DNA from: Lactobacillus sp. HBUAS51381
Lineage (GTDB): Bacteria; Bacillota; Bacilli; Lactobacillales; Lactobacillaceae
DNA: 64,000 bases
Direction of reading: 5' to 3'
Assembly: GCF_012641095.1 (NCBI RefSeq)
Contig: NZ_JAAVSC010000011.1
Span: 1 to 64,000 of the forward strand
The position numbers and the translations under genes were made by a program. Shown one piece after another: positions 42,001 to 57,000 of this stretch; the stretch's first letter is position 1, and each line of letters opens with the position of its first letter. The notes below the pieces were generated by a model. The model saw only the letters and a program-made list of their open reading frames with translations. It was not told the DNA's origin and made no database searches.

Positions 42001-45000
42001 GTTATGGCCATCGTACATTCAAGAAGGTTTATGGCGTCACGCCACTGCACTACATTGAAAGTCAGAAATACAACAAGGCTAAGATGCTACTGGGGTCGCC
42101 CGAATATTCAATTGAGGATGTTGCGGATCTGATGGGGGCCAGCAGTGTGTCTAACTTTAGTAAGCAATTTAAAAAGTGGTCGGGCACGACACCCAGTAAG
42201 TACCAGCGCCAAATGAAGCAAAAGCGGCGCGTCCGAACGGTTAAGGAAGGCGGCTACTTTGAGTAGTTTAACGTGCACAAAGCGACAGGTTAGCTCGGTA
42301 AAAGGTTAATTTACCGGGTTTTTTGTTTTGTTTATCAGGTCACAAAATGACTAAAATTAGTCACGAAATAAGATAGCCATTGGGGCTGAAAGCGATTACA
42401 ATGCAGTTGTAGTTAGCTAACGAAACAAAACAGCAAGTTAGCGTTTGGCCATGCTAAGCTTGTTGCTTTTACGCCGAAGAAGGGTGTAAAAGACGAGTTA
42501 ATTTAAGAACCAGTTAGCGCTGGTTGGCAAATTAACCTAGTTGTTCGATACTTCTGTTGAGATTCAGCAATTTTTTTATCTACCTTGGTTGGTTGTTTCT
42601 ACCAACCAGATGACATATTCAAGCGGACGTCTTGGTAAGCTCACTTGATTTACCAAGCACGTTACAAACTGTTCCTTTTGAAAGGAGTTTTTGCATATGG
42701 CCTCAAATAGTCAGGCTGATGCCGTAAAGACTCAAGACAATGCCAATGACGAGTTCGCCAAGCTTTCTTGGCGTGAGCGAATTAGTTATGGTGCCGGGGA
42801 TTTAGCCCAAAACTTAATCTTTGGTACGATTGGGTCGATGTTACTTTTCTACTTAACCACTGTTTACGGAATTTCCGCCGCAGTTGGTGCGACAATTTTC
42901 TTAGTTGTTCGTTGGGTCAACGTGTTCTGGGATCCGTGGGTTGGTGCCTTTGTTGATAAGCACAACTTCAAGTCCGGGAAATACCGGCCTTACCTGGTTT
43001 ACTGTGGGATTCCAATGACGATCTTCGCCGCCATGCTCTTCTTGCCAATCGATGCCGTTCGGGGCAGCGTGATGTATGCCTTCATCACTTACTTGGCAAC
43101 GGCTTTGATCTACTCCTTCGTTAACATCCCTTATGGGGCACTGAACGCCTCACTGACGCGGGACAACGATGAAGTTTCAACGTTAACGACTGTCCGGATG
43201 ACGGAAGCTAACATTGGGAACTTATTGGTTTACACGTTCTTGCCATTATTTGTTCAAATGGCTTCTCCTAACCCACAATCAAAAGATATTGGGTTCTTCG
43301 GAATTCACATGAACTTAGGGGATTACACCTCACCAAAGGCTGGGAAGGCTTACTTCTTAGTCATGGGGATTTACATGATCATTGGTTTCATTATGTTGAT
43401 GTTCACCTACTTCGGGATCAAGGAACGGGTCTTACCGACTGAAAAGGAATCCGCTGCCGTTAAGTACTCCGATCTGTGGTACGAATTCAAGCAAAACAAG
43501 CCACTGCAAGTGTTAGGTTCCTTCTTCCTGATTGGCTTTACCTTCATGTTCTTCGGGAACACCGTATGGCCATTCTACATGCAATACAACATTGGTCACT
43601 CCGAATGGATGGCTTCCATTAACTTGGTTGGTTCTATTCCTGGTATCTTCTTGGTATTCTTATGGCCAATTATCCGTAAGAAGATCGGGAAGCGTCAATT
43701 CTTCTACGCTTTCTTAACCCTGTTCATTATTGGGACGTTGGTTCTGTGGGTATGGGCAATGCCTTCCTTCAAGAACGCAACGGCTCTGGGTTACATTGGT
43801 CGTTTCTTACAACAATGGGGGATCACTGCTGCTACTGGTTACATGTGGTCATTGGTTCCAGAAGTTGTTTCTTACGGCGAATACAAGTCCAAGAAGCGGG
43901 TTGCCGGGATCATCAACGCCATCATGGGACTGTTCTTCAAGATTGGGCTGGCTCTTGGTGGGATCATCCCTGGTTACATCAACGCCTTCTTCAAGTTTGA
44001 TGGGACGAAGACGACGCAAAGTGCTGGTGCCTTGATGGGTATCCAATGGTCAATGATCTGGTTACCAATCGTCTTGGCTCTGGTTGCGATGTGGGTCATG
44101 AGTAAGTACACCTTGTCTGACGCTGACGTTAAGAAGATGAACGAGGAACTTAACGCTGAACGGAAGGCACATGAGGTTTAGGCAACTTAATCGTAGTTAA
44201 CTAATTTTGTTAAGGAAAGGAAGATTCTTTTATGAAGATTCAAAACCCCGTTTTACCTGGTTTTAACGCGGATCCTAGCATGATTCGGGTTGACGACACT
44301 TATTACATTGCGAACTCAACGTTTGAATGGTTCCCAGGTGTTCGTCTGCACGAATCCAAGGACATGGTTCACTGGAACTTGTTACCATCACCACTGTCAA
44401 CGACTAAGCTGTTGGACATGGTAGGTAACCCTGCTTCTGGCGGGATTTGGGCACCAGATTTGAGCTACGCTGATGGTAAATTCTGGCTGATCTACACCGA
44501 TGTTAAGATTACGGACGGTCCTTTCAAGGATATGACCAACTATCTGACCACGGCAACGGACATTCGCGGCCCATGGACTGACCCAATCAGAGTTAACGGT
44601 GTTGGGTTCGATGCTTCCTTATTCCATGATGATGACGGTCGCAAGTACCTGGTTCAACAAACCTGGGATCACCGTGAATATCACCACCCATTCGACGGGA
44701 TCACCTTAACTGAATTTGATACCTCAACAATGCAACTCAAGCCAGAAACAGCACGGAACCTTTACAATGGGACCGACGTTAAACTGGTTGAAGGGCCACA
44801 TCTGTACAAGATTAATGGCTACTACTACCTGTTTGCTGCTCAAGGTGGGACCGTCTTTACCCACCAAGAAGTCGTTGCTCGTTCTAAGACACTAGACAAG
44901 TTATCCTTCGAAAGTGAACCAGATGGCCCATTCATCACCAACATGGACACACCAGACTTCTACTTACAAAAGCAAGGTCACGGTGCCTTGGTTAACACAC

Positions 45001-48000
45001 CAGGTGGCGAATGGTACTACGCATCATTGGTTTCGCGTCCTTGGAACCACAAGAACGAATCTGCTTATGACCCACGTGGTTGGAGCACGCTTGGCCGTGA
45101 AACGTCAATTCAAAAGGTTGAATGGGACGATGCTGGTTGGCCACGGGTTGTTGGCGGTCATGGTGGTCAAGTTGAGGTTGAAGCGCCTAAAGACGCAATC
45201 TTGACGAAGGCACCAGCGGATCACTCACAACACGATGAATTCGACAAGCCAGAACTTGATTTGAACTGGAACACCTTACGGCAACCATTTACCAAGAAAT
45301 TGGGGACGGTTGGCAACGGCGAATTGAAGTTGGTTGGGAACCAATCCTTATCCAGCACCTTCGATGTTTCCTACGTGGCTCGTCGTTGGCAAGCCTTCAA
45401 CTTCGATGCAGAAACGAAGGTTAAGTTCGATCCATTCACGTATCAACAAATGGCCGGCTTGGCTAACTTCTACAATGACAAGCACTACTCTTCCATCTTC
45501 ATTACTTGGGATGAAAAGAAGGGCCACGTCATCGAAGTTGCCCAAAACGACAACAACAATTACACGTCTTACTTGAAAGACGATGCCATTGCGATTCCTG
45601 AAGGGACCGACTACGTTTGGTTCCGGACGAAGGTTCGTAAGCAATCTTACACTTACGAATACTCATTTGATGGCAAGAAGTGGGAAACGGTTCCGGTTGA
45701 ATTGGATGCCGCAATTCTCTCTGACGACTACGTCTTACAAACTTCCGGTGGTTTCTTCACCGGGGCCTTCGTTGGACTGTATGCGGTTGATTACGCGGGC
45801 TACGGTCAAACCGCAACCTTCGATCACTTCGATTACAAGGAATTGCCAGACGATGTCGCTGCAGAAAACAAGTTAGTTTCTGAAGACTAATTGATTGGCA
45901 GCACCTACCAATGGGTGTATGATGACGGCGCTGAGAGTAAGAGGCGCTGAACTGGATTGAGGCTGCTTCGGTGGTCGGTTCTCCGACACTTAGTCTGGCG
46001 CTAGCAACAGAAAAAAGTATGGAATATGTGGTGAAAGTCTCATCGAGAAATCGGTGAGGCTTTTTCTGTGAATTTGGTTGGGGGTAACGTTGACTTTACA
46101 GAAGTTACGAACGGAAAGCGAGGATGTTGGTTCGCTTTCGTTTTACCCAATTAGTCGTTCTTCATTCGGATGAATGTGACGTTAAAATAATTCCGAGTCG
46201 TTTATTTAGGCAAACGGCGGTTCCATCTGATACGCTGAATGAAGCTGATGCAATCGATGGCAGTTGGCAAAAATCCTCCGCAACCCACTTGGCGTGAGGT
46301 GCAGAGGATTCGCAAGATTATTTGGTAAAGTCAATCTTGAGACTCAGTAAGAAGACAATAATGCCGCCGACAATCATGCTGGCCAATTCACCGATGCCGA
46401 TGGATAACCAGTTGGCCCAGAAAGTTGGCCAGAAAGCCGTTTGCGCCACGATGGCAATCTCCCAAGCAATCATACACATGAAGAAGACGGCGACCACCGT
46501 GTTCAGGATCATTTGGGCAATTCGGTTATGGACCACCCGACTCAGACCATACATGACCAGAAGGGCCAGCAGGGTTTGGAGCGTCCCAGTCGCAATATCC
46601 AAAATGCCCAGTGGTGACGCGATAACGTTGGCAATAAAGACCCCTAGAGTGACGGCAGCGATGTAACGTTTGTTAAAGCTGACGAGATGGTTAAACATCT
46701 CGGAGAGCCGTACCTGCACGACACCAAAGCTAAAGGCCGCCAAGACCGTCGTCACAACGACGTAGAGTGCAGCAACTAGGGCCGCCAGCACCATACCACG
46801 GGTGCCATCGATACCTAGAAAACTTTTCTTAGAATTCACGAGAAATTCCTTCCTTTGCTAATAATTCGATTTTTGACACTGACGTAAGATTACCGCATTT
46901 TGCGGCGTTTGGCAAAAGCTGTTTCACATGAAACATTACAATGCCGTATCGTTTGGCGAGAATGATTGACACGGTGCGTTGGGCTTTGTAAATTGGAAGC
47001 ATAGCGGTTCACTCGTGAGCCATTAATTTCGAAATTTACTGGAGGGTCTCATCATGAAAATCGCAAACCACCGGTGGCCGTTGTGGGTGCTATACACCGC
47101 AGCGTTCACGGTGATTGCGGCGTTTAGCTTTGGGATATTTTTGATGGCTAATCGCACGTTGATTTGGAATATGGATGGTGTGACCCAGCACTATCCGTTA
47201 ATGTTGGAATTTCATCGGCTGTTAGCGAAGGCGGGATTAGCCGGGGTAACGGGGTGGTCCTGGACGTTTGGGTTGGGGGCCGATAAACTCACGACCTTGG
47301 CCTATTACGTCCTGGGCGATCCCTTCGCCTATTTGCTGGCCTTACTACCAACCCACCTCATGGAAGCTGGGTATGGGTGGTTCATTATTCTCCGGCTGTA
47401 TGCCGCTGGGTTAGCCTTTTTACTTTTGGCGCGGTGTTATTCATTTAAGCCGCTTAGTCAGGTGCTTGGTGCGCTAACTTACGCCTTTACTGGCTATTCA
47501 CTCATGATTGGCGTTCACCATCCGTTCTTCATTCTGCCGATGATTTGGTTGCCACTGTTATTCTGGGCAATTGATCGGGTGTTGCGCGGTAAGGGGTGGG
47601 CAACATTAGGCACGTTGACCGGGTTGGCCGTTCTCAGTAATTTTTACTTTGCGTACATATTGGGACTGGGCAGCTTAATTTATGTGGGGCTGCACACTTT
47701 GTATTTGCGAGAACGGGGGGAAGCACTTGGCCATATTGGCCGCCGATTGGGGCGCTTGTTGCTGGCCGCTGTGGCCGGGCTCCTACTAGCGGGAATTCTG
47801 TTGGTCCCTTCTCTCTTGATGATGTTAAATTCGACGCGAACAGGAACGATATTTGCCAACGGCTTGTGGCTGTATCCGCTCAGTTACTACCTCAAGTTGG
47901 GCAATGCCGTATTGACCACGGGCAACGCGTTGAGCTATTGGGCCGTTCTGGGAATGACTAGCTTTTCTTTTCTAGGTTGTCTCTACACGTTGGTCCATTG

Positions 48001-51000
48001 GAAACGGTATCGGCCGTTAGCCGGCACCTTGGTCTTGATTGCGATTGGTCTAGCTTTTCCGGCCGTTGCGGCGTTCTTCAACGTCTTGTCGACGCCTTCC
48101 AATCGCTGGCTATTGTTGGCCGCGGTTCCGTTTGGCTTGGCGACCATGGTCTTACTGGATCACGTGACTGCCCTGACACAGGCGGACCGCTGGTGGTTAA
48201 CCGGTGGGACGGCCGGACTCTTGGCGATTGTCTATCTCAGCAATGGGTTCGTCTTCAGTAATCCAGCGCGTAATTTGATCACTTATGGCTTACTTCTGGC
48301 GATGACGCTGGTCTTAGTGAGCGGTGGCCAGCAGCCAGCACGGGTGACCGTAACCCTAGTGAGTGCTTTACTGGGACTAAATCTCATTAACAACGCTTGG
48401 GGATATTACAATCCTAATGCGAGCCAACAAGCCACGCAGCAACTACGTCAGGGCGATGCCAGCCGATATATACGGGACTACTATGACGGTGCCGATCAGT
48501 CGGTTCGCCGGGAGAAGGCCTTTTCGCGGGTCAACACAACGCCAAACTTTAACGTTTTTCGGACCGTCGGGAATAATATGACCATGGCACACGACTTGCA
48601 CGGTGTGATGTCGTACTTTTCGGTTCAAAATGGGGCGGTCGGGCAGTTTAATCGCGATATTCAGAACTCGGCGTATGCCATGAACTCTCCGGTTGGTCAA
48701 GGAGATAATCGGTCCACGCTGAACCATTTGCTGGGCGTCAAGACAATCTTTGCGCGTGAGGATCAAGTCGCGAATCATGCGGCATTGCCGTATGGCTATC
48801 ACGCCGAGAAGACGGTCTATCCGGAACAAGCGGTTTATGGGTTATCTAACGGTGAAGGAACCCAAAAGTTGACCACCTCATTGGCTTTCCCACTGGTTTA
48901 TACCCAGCCACAGGCCTTGACGATGAAACAGTGGCGTCGCCTATCTAGCGTTGCACGCGAGCGTAGTTTAACGCAAGCGGCCGTGACGTCCGATAAGGTG
49001 TCAGGGGTTCAACCGGCGAAGGTACAGTCGCCGGCAAAGGAGCTGGATTACACGGTAACGGCCGACACGGTCCCGGTACTGGATAGCCCCAATAAAGTGG
49101 TCCAATACCGCTTGCAACAGGCACTAGCGGGTCAGAAGAAGGGGTTAAACGAGAAGCAACTGGATCTTTACGGGAATTCCATAAAAGAGCCAGACCTAAC
49201 CGTTGATGATCAGGGCCTAATCAGTCAGAAAATGGTTCAAAAGTACGCGCAGCAGGTGCAACTAGACCGGAACCGAACGGCGTTGGATCGGGTATTGACT
49301 GCCAACCAACAGGTGCTTCAAGACACCATGACGGCCAACCAACACGGACTACGACAGATGACGAGCGATGTCCAAGGGCATCAGATTAAGTACACACTAA
49401 CCCTCAAACGGCCGAAGCAGGCCCAGGGGACGGAGCTTTATTTGGCACTAGATGGCATCAGTGCCCAGCGTCTAACAACGGCCGATCAGTTGAAGGATCA
49501 GGACAATACCAGCATTTTGGGTAATACGCCGCGATCGGCCCTCACCAAGCTTAATGATTGGCGGACGGCCGTGCGCAGTCCCGATATGGGTGACTACTGG
49601 ATCAAGGTCAAGACGCGTGATGCGACGAATAGTTTTTCTCAGTTTGGGATTGATAATCTTTCGGATTATGAACCGAAGCATCGGATGCTGCTGAATCTGG
49701 GGTATACCAAGCAGCGGCGGCAAACGATTGATATTACGTTCAATGCGACCCGCCAGATTAATTTCAAAGCCGTTAAACTGGTGGCGATGCCGTATGGTCC
49801 GGCATATGATCGACAGGTCCATGCCGTTCAGCGGCGTGGCCTGAAGAATGCGACGGTCAGTGCGAATCGCGTGACGGGAAATCTCACGACCAAACAGACT
49901 AGCGTCATGACCACGTCCATTCCGTATTCCAGTGGATGGCGACTCAAAGTTGATGGTCGGTCGGTTGCCACGCAGCGGGTAAACGATGGCTTTGTCGGGG
50001 CCCAACTAGCCGCCGGGGTCCATCACATTCAACTTACCTATCAGACACCGGGATTCGTTCTGGGAAGCTGGCTGTCGGTTGCGGGACTGGTGATCCTGGT
50101 TGGTGCCGGTAGTTGGCATTGGTGGCACCATCCCCGCCGGCGTCATTAATTACGGACGTATAACCCGGGAAATTTTGACCAACGTGAGCGTTAACCCGGG
50201 TTATTTTACAAATGGTAAAGGGACGTCAACCGTCTGGGAATTCACGCTTCAGGAATTTAATAGCGACGGCACAACGGGTCTGAGACTTTGCGGTCTCAGA
50301 CCCGTTTGTGTTCACGATTAAAGCTGATGGTAAGCCCGGGCAACGGTCTGGGAAAAGTCGGCTAATTTCGTGGGCCCCAGTACGGGGTGATGTGCGCGGT
50401 AATCGGCATAAAAGTCAGAATCGCGTTCGTAGGCGAGCATCTTAACGTATTGCGTGGTAAAGGTCTGTGGTAGCCCACTCGCCAAAAGATTGCGAGTCAT
50501 GGTGGCATCGTCAATCTGAATGGCTCGCAGATCGGGAAGATTTAACGCCCGGCCCAAGAGAGCCGCGATCTCCTGGTAACTGCGTTCATCGCTGGCAATG
50601 TATTGGTGCGTGACCCCGGGACGAGGCGTGGTTAACGCCTGCGCCGCAATGGGGACAATATCGATGGGCGCGACCCACGAGCCGCGTTTCGTCACACTAT
50701 TGTTGGTATAAATGGCGTGATCCCGTTTAATGCTGGGCAGGCTCCCCAGCAGGTTGTAGAACATTCCAGTTGGGCGTAGGAAGGTCAGCGTGGCGGTGGA
50801 TGCAAGCGCGTGGGTTAAGACATCCTCGATAATGTGATAGATGTAGAGCGCGCCGACTTCGGGACCGAGATTGGCGCCAACGCTACTAAGGTTGACTACG
50901 TGTTGGACGCCAGCAGTCAGCACAGCCTGCGCGTAGATCGTGGCTTGACGGTGGCCCGCCGCGAAGATGTCTTGGTCGTCGTTAGTGTTTGTAATCATCA

Positions 51001-54000
51001 GGTAAACGGCGTCGGCACCGGTAAATGTCGTCGTGAGAAAGGCTTCATCGCTGATCCGTCCAATGGCTGGGGTGGCTCCGAGCGCACGAATCTCCTTGGC
51101 GCGCGCCGCCGAATGACTAATGACGGTGACCCTGTGGCCCGCCGCGAGTAATTGTTGTGCAAGTGGCCGACTGATGTGGCCCAGTGAACCGGTAAGTACG
51201 ATTTTCATAGGAAAGTCTTCTTTCATAAAATATAAGTCTATCTTTTATTCGAATTTATTATAAGAGATAGACTTATCCTTTGTCAACTGATAAACTTGAA
51301 ATAAGCGATTAAAAGGGGGATGCAAGGTGAAACTTAAAGATGAACACAAGCGCGATCGGCTCTTACAGGCGGCGATTCATGTCTTAGCGACCGCGGGACT
51401 GGCGGGCTTTTCGACGACTAAAGTTGCCAAAAGTGCAGGGATTCCCCAGTCGAACCTCTATATTTATTTTGAAAATAAACAGGATCTCCTGTTGGCGGTG
51501 CTTCAAGCGGCCGTCCACGCAGAAAGTGTGGCCGCGACGGCCGAGTTAACGGACACCATGTCGATTGTGGCTCAATTGACGACCAGCATTCGGGGACTCT
51601 ATGACTTCGCGCTGGCCCAGCCGGAAATGGTGACGGTGATTCAGTTGCTGTTAGATGATGGTCAGATGAAGCGACAGTTAGCCCTAAAACAGGATGATCT
51701 GGCCAATCAGCGGATTCAGCAACTCTTGCGAGATGGAGTGACGCAACAGGTTTTACGACCGGTAGCGTTGAACTTTCATCGCTACTTTTTGACACGACCG
51801 GTTTTTCATTTCGCACAGGGCGTTCGGTCCGGATATTATGAAGCGACATCGGACTTAACCACCCTGACGACAATGATTATGGGAGCCGTGCTGCAGCCGG
51901 CCGTTTACCAAGACTGGTTAACGGCAAATTAAAAACGCGTTGACGACCGCGCCTCACAGTCGAGGTGGTCGTCAACGCGTTTAGTTTAAATATTAGTTAA
52001 TCGGCATTTAGAATCCACAAGAAGAGGATGAAGACGACGGCCAGGCCGTACATCATCGGACCAACTTCCTTGCCACGCTTGGCGGCAATCATGGTCAGTG
52101 GGTAGGTGATGAAGCCCAGTGCGATCCCATCCGAGATGCTGTAAGTCAGGGGCATCCCCAAAACGATCAGGAAGGCCGGTGCCGCAACTTCGAATTTTTC
52201 CCAGTGAATGTTCTTTAAGGACTGTGCCATGAGGACCCCGACGATGATCAGCGCGGGGGCGGTCACTTGGTTGGTGACAACGGCCAGCAATGGTGAGAAG
52301 AAGGCCCCCAGAATGAACAGAATGGCGGTGACGATGGCGGTAAAGCCGGAGCGACCACCCACGGCGATCCCCGCGGAGGATTCAACGAAGGCCCCCATTG
52401 GCGAGGTCCCTAACAAGGAACCGGCGACCATAGTCGTTGAATCGGCCATCAGAGCCTTGCCAATACGCGGAATCTTGTTGTTCTTGACCAGGCCGGCCTG
52501 TTCGGCTAACCCAACCAGAGTCCCGGTGGTGTCAAAGAAGGTGACCAGTAAGAAGGTCAAAACAACGACGATTAGCTGTAAGGAGTTGATACTGCCAACG
52601 TGCGTTAGGCCGACCATAAACGTGGAGCTGATGCTGGGAATCCCAGCCACAATGTGTGCGGGCATGGGAATCAATCCGGTAATCAAACCTAAAATGGAGT
52701 TGGCCACCATCCCGATAAAGATGGCGCCGGGCACCTTGGCGCTCATCAGGATTAGCGTGACCAGTAACCCAAAGATGGTTAACCAGGTACTCCCGACCTG
52801 CAAGGAACCGAGGGTGACGACCGTTGATTTGTCGGCAGTCACCAGGCCACCTTGACTCAGGCCAATAAAGGCAATGAACAAGCCAATCCCGGCGCTAATA
52901 GCCATCTTCAGGTCGCGAGGAATGGCGTCAACCACCTTTTCGCGCAGCTTGAAGGCCGTCAGAATCATGAATAGAATTGAGGCCACGAAGACGCCGGCCA
53001 AGGCCGTTTGCCACGGAACCTTCATCCCAATGACCACGGAATAGGCGAAGAAGGCGTTGATCCCGAGACTGGCAGAAATGGCGATAGGATAGTTGGCCAG
53101 AATCCCCATGAGGGCACACCCAAGGGCGGAGGCAAAAGCTGTGGCGGTGAAGACCGCCCCCTGACTGATGCCGGAAGCGCCTAAGACCTGGGGATTCACG
53201 AACAGGATGTAGGCCATCGAAACGAAGGTCGTAATCCCGGCTAAAATTTCTGTTTTATAATTGGTTCCTAATTCCTCAAACTGAAAAAACTTGGCAATTC
53301 TCTGCATCTTATGCGCTCCCTTAAAACATAGTAAACCCGAACGTTAATACATATCGTTCGGGTTTCTCTCTTTAATCACTACTAAAAGAGCTTAACATCA
53401 TTTTAAGATGAATGCAATCCCGAATTAGAAATAAATTTATAAAAATAAAGTTCGTAAATTAAAAAGCGACGGCCGGAAAGCCGTCACTTCACATTACGTT
53501 GGTAAATAGAGTCTAATCCGGATCGGCCAGTGACTTACCGTTAGCCGTGACTTTAAACGCGGCGAAGGCAGCGTCAATGGTTTGGTAGTCGCTGGCACTG
53601 AGGGTCACGTCTAGGGCCTGAGCATTGGCCGTAACCTGTGCGGCCCGTTTAGCCCCGGGGATCACGACGCTGATCAATGGATTTTGCATGTACCACGCCA
53701 AGATGGTTTGCGCCACGGTCGCTTGGTGGGCTGCCGCTATCGGTTTAACTTTTGCAATGGCCTTGAGGGCCTGACCGTAGCGGGGTTCCTGGAAGTCACT
53801 GATTTGGCTGCGAATGTCATCGGCCGGGAAGGTGACGTCCTGATCGTATTTCCCGGTTAACAGGCCGGAAGCCAAGGGAAAATAAGGAACAAAGCTAATC
53901 TGGTGATCTCGCAGATAGGGCATCAAATCGGCCTCGTGGTCGCGGTGTAACAGGCTAAATTCGTCTTCAACTACATCGACATAGCCGTCCGCATTGGCCG

Positions 54001-57000
54001 CTTTAACCTGTGCCAGGCTAAAGTTTGAGACCCCAATGGCGCGAATCTTTCCCTGTTCACGTAGTCGTTGTAAGGCGCCAACGGCCTCGGCCTTAGGTGT
54101 TTGTTTATCCGGAAAATGAATGTAGTAGATATCGAGATAATCGGTATTGAGCCGTTGGAGGCTGGCGTCAACCTGCTGGGTCAGAAACGCGGGATCATTG
54201 TTGATGACCTGCTCGCCGGTCGAAAAGTCTTGGGCCCCCTTGGTCGCCAAGGCAAAGCTGTGGCGATCGAAGTTGTGCATGGCTTGTCCCACCAATTCCT
54301 CGGAGTGCCCCAGACCGTAGACGAAGGCCGTGTCCAACAGCCGAATACCGTGGTTCAGTCCAGCTGTGACCAGATTCAAGCCGTCTTCGTCCTTTAAATT
54401 AGGGAAGAGGTTGTACCCACCCACGGCATTCGTCCCCAGGCCAAGTGGGGTGGTTTCGACGTCAGTCTTGCCAATTTTTACGTTCGTATGTGTCATTACG
54501 TTACCTCCTAAAATAATCAGCATCTGGGATACAATTACAAGTCCAGTATACTGGATTTTGGCACGTATTGGACCCTTAAAGTTTGGGACAGGCTATCAGT
54601 TGCGGCAAGTTTTCTGATACACTGGGAGGTAAAGCTAAAAGGAGCGAAATAGACATGACAACTTATGTAGTTATTGGGGCGAATTCGCTGGGACAAAGCG
54701 TTGCCCAGCGTCTGGTGGATCAGGCAGCAGGACCGGTGCGGTTGTTGCATGCATCGGCTGAGCAGGTACCCGAAAAGTTAGCCGCTCAGGTCATGGAACT
54801 GACCGGCGACTTGGCACAGGAGACGACCTATCAGGCGGCGCTACAGGATCGACCGGTTGTTTTTTCGGCGTTGACCGGGATGGATGTTGATCTGGCCTTC
54901 GAGGCGCTGTTTGACGCCCAATACCACCAACAGCTGGCGTTAACGCGTTTTGTGATGTTGAGTACCGCTGGTGTCGATCACGAGGTGACGGGAGACTTAG
55001 CCTATCCGGGGATCACTGACGTTAAGGAATACTTGAACCAGCAGCGGTATGCGGCTAAGTTGGTCGATGAAGCGGAATTTCCGTACACAATTCTTCGGCC
55101 AGTGACGTTGACGGCGACACCAGCGACGGCGCCCCAGATTATTGCCGAGGGGGCGGCGGTTCCCGCCGGTCGTGTTTCACGTGAAACAGTCGCAACGGTG
55201 GTCGTAGATCTCTTAATCAATGGCGGCTATGATTACCAATCCCTAGCGATTTGCTAAATCTTTCGCAAATATTGCCGTTTGGCCCTAAAATTGTGCCAGT
55301 TTTCAGCAATTGTTTGTTAGAATAGGGACAGTGGGGTGAAGGCATTGGCATTAAATATAGACGATCAGCAATTACAAGCGATTCGAGGGCGAATGGATGA
55401 AGCGAACCAGCGCGCCCACTTCGTTATTTTTCAATCCATTGAGAAACGAACGGGAAAGGTTCTGCGATTGATTACGGACATCGACAGTTTTCGGGCAATT
55501 CAGGAACAGCATGCCGATGATTCCGATATGGCGATCATTCAAGACATCGTCCCCATCTCTGATGCACTCGCGCGATGGGCGATTGCGGAAAATATGGCTG
55601 CGCAACAATCGAGTAACGAATCCGTATTGGCCGATCTTGAATACTACACCAACGAAGTTTTGAAGGAAAATAAACAAGCCGTTAATCCACCGGATGACGA
55701 CGAAGATTAAGCGAGCGAATAAAGGTGGTTGGCAGTTTTAAGCGAAACGGGCTGCCTTTGGGCGTAGGTTTTAGCAATTTAATTTCGGAGACACTGAGAG
55801 TCTGGGCGTTTTAGTCCGGGCTCTTTTTATTGCCAAATTTGTAAGCCGTTTTGTGGTCAATTTTACGAACCAACTGGTAGAATTAAGATAGTTTCAGGGG
55901 AGTCTTATTTTGAGGAGGGATTACGATGCGACAACGAAGATGGTACGGTATTGGACTACTGGTCGCGGTAGTGGCGCTGGTGTTGGGAGCGGGTGCTTTA
56001 CCGGCGCAGGCGAAGTCTACCAACAAAACGGTGACATTCGGTCAGCTGACAAATAAAAATACCCACCGGTTAGCCGCCATTCGTCAGGCGGCCCGGCAGC
56101 AAATTTTAAAGCAGACGCACGCCAAGGGAAGTCGAGTCAACGCGGTCTACAAGGTTAAACTCCCAACACATATGACCAAGAAGGCCACACTGACGCCGCA
56201 AGGCTTACGCATGAACCTATTGGCCAATACATTTAAGGTCAAACAAATTACCATCCCCTACACGCAATTAAAGGGGAAGGTGGGCAACCGATACTTACCA
56301 AAGGCCAACCGAACGACGGCCATTAAGACGACCAAGATGGTGGCGTTAACCTTCGATGACGGGCCGGATAAGACGCTGACTCCGCGGTTACTGAAGACCC
56401 TAAAGAAGTACAAGGTGCACGCCACCTTCTTTGAAACGGGACAAAACGTGAGTCGGTACCCTAAGATTTCGCGGGCCGTCGTGGCCGGGGGCAATGAGAT
56501 TGGCAATCACTCCTGGAATCACCCCAACTTCAACAGCATTGGGACCGCTAAAACGGTGAGTCAGGTCACCCGGACTAATCGTGCCATCTACCAGGCAACG
56601 GGTAGCTTACCCCAATACGTGCGGCCGCCTTACGGCAACATTACCGCGGCTGAGGGTCGAGCGATTGAACAACCTGTTATCCGATGGTCAGTGGATTCGC
56701 GTGATTGGGCTTACCTGAACAAGAATAAGGATATCAATGAGGTCATGAAGGATACGCGCGGTGGGGACATTGTGCTGATGCATGATATTCATGCGCAGTC
56801 GGTCGCCGCGGTGCCAACGATTATTAAGCGCCTGAAGGCCAAGGGCTATAAGCTCGTCACCGTCAGTCAGCTGCTCAACAGTCAAGCCTTACCGGGGTTG
56901 CAGTACTTTGGCGCCCATGATTATCGTACGGTCGGCAAATAACGAAAAAACGATTGGCGCCACGAGTAATCGCAGTGCCAATCGTTTTCTTTAGGCTAAA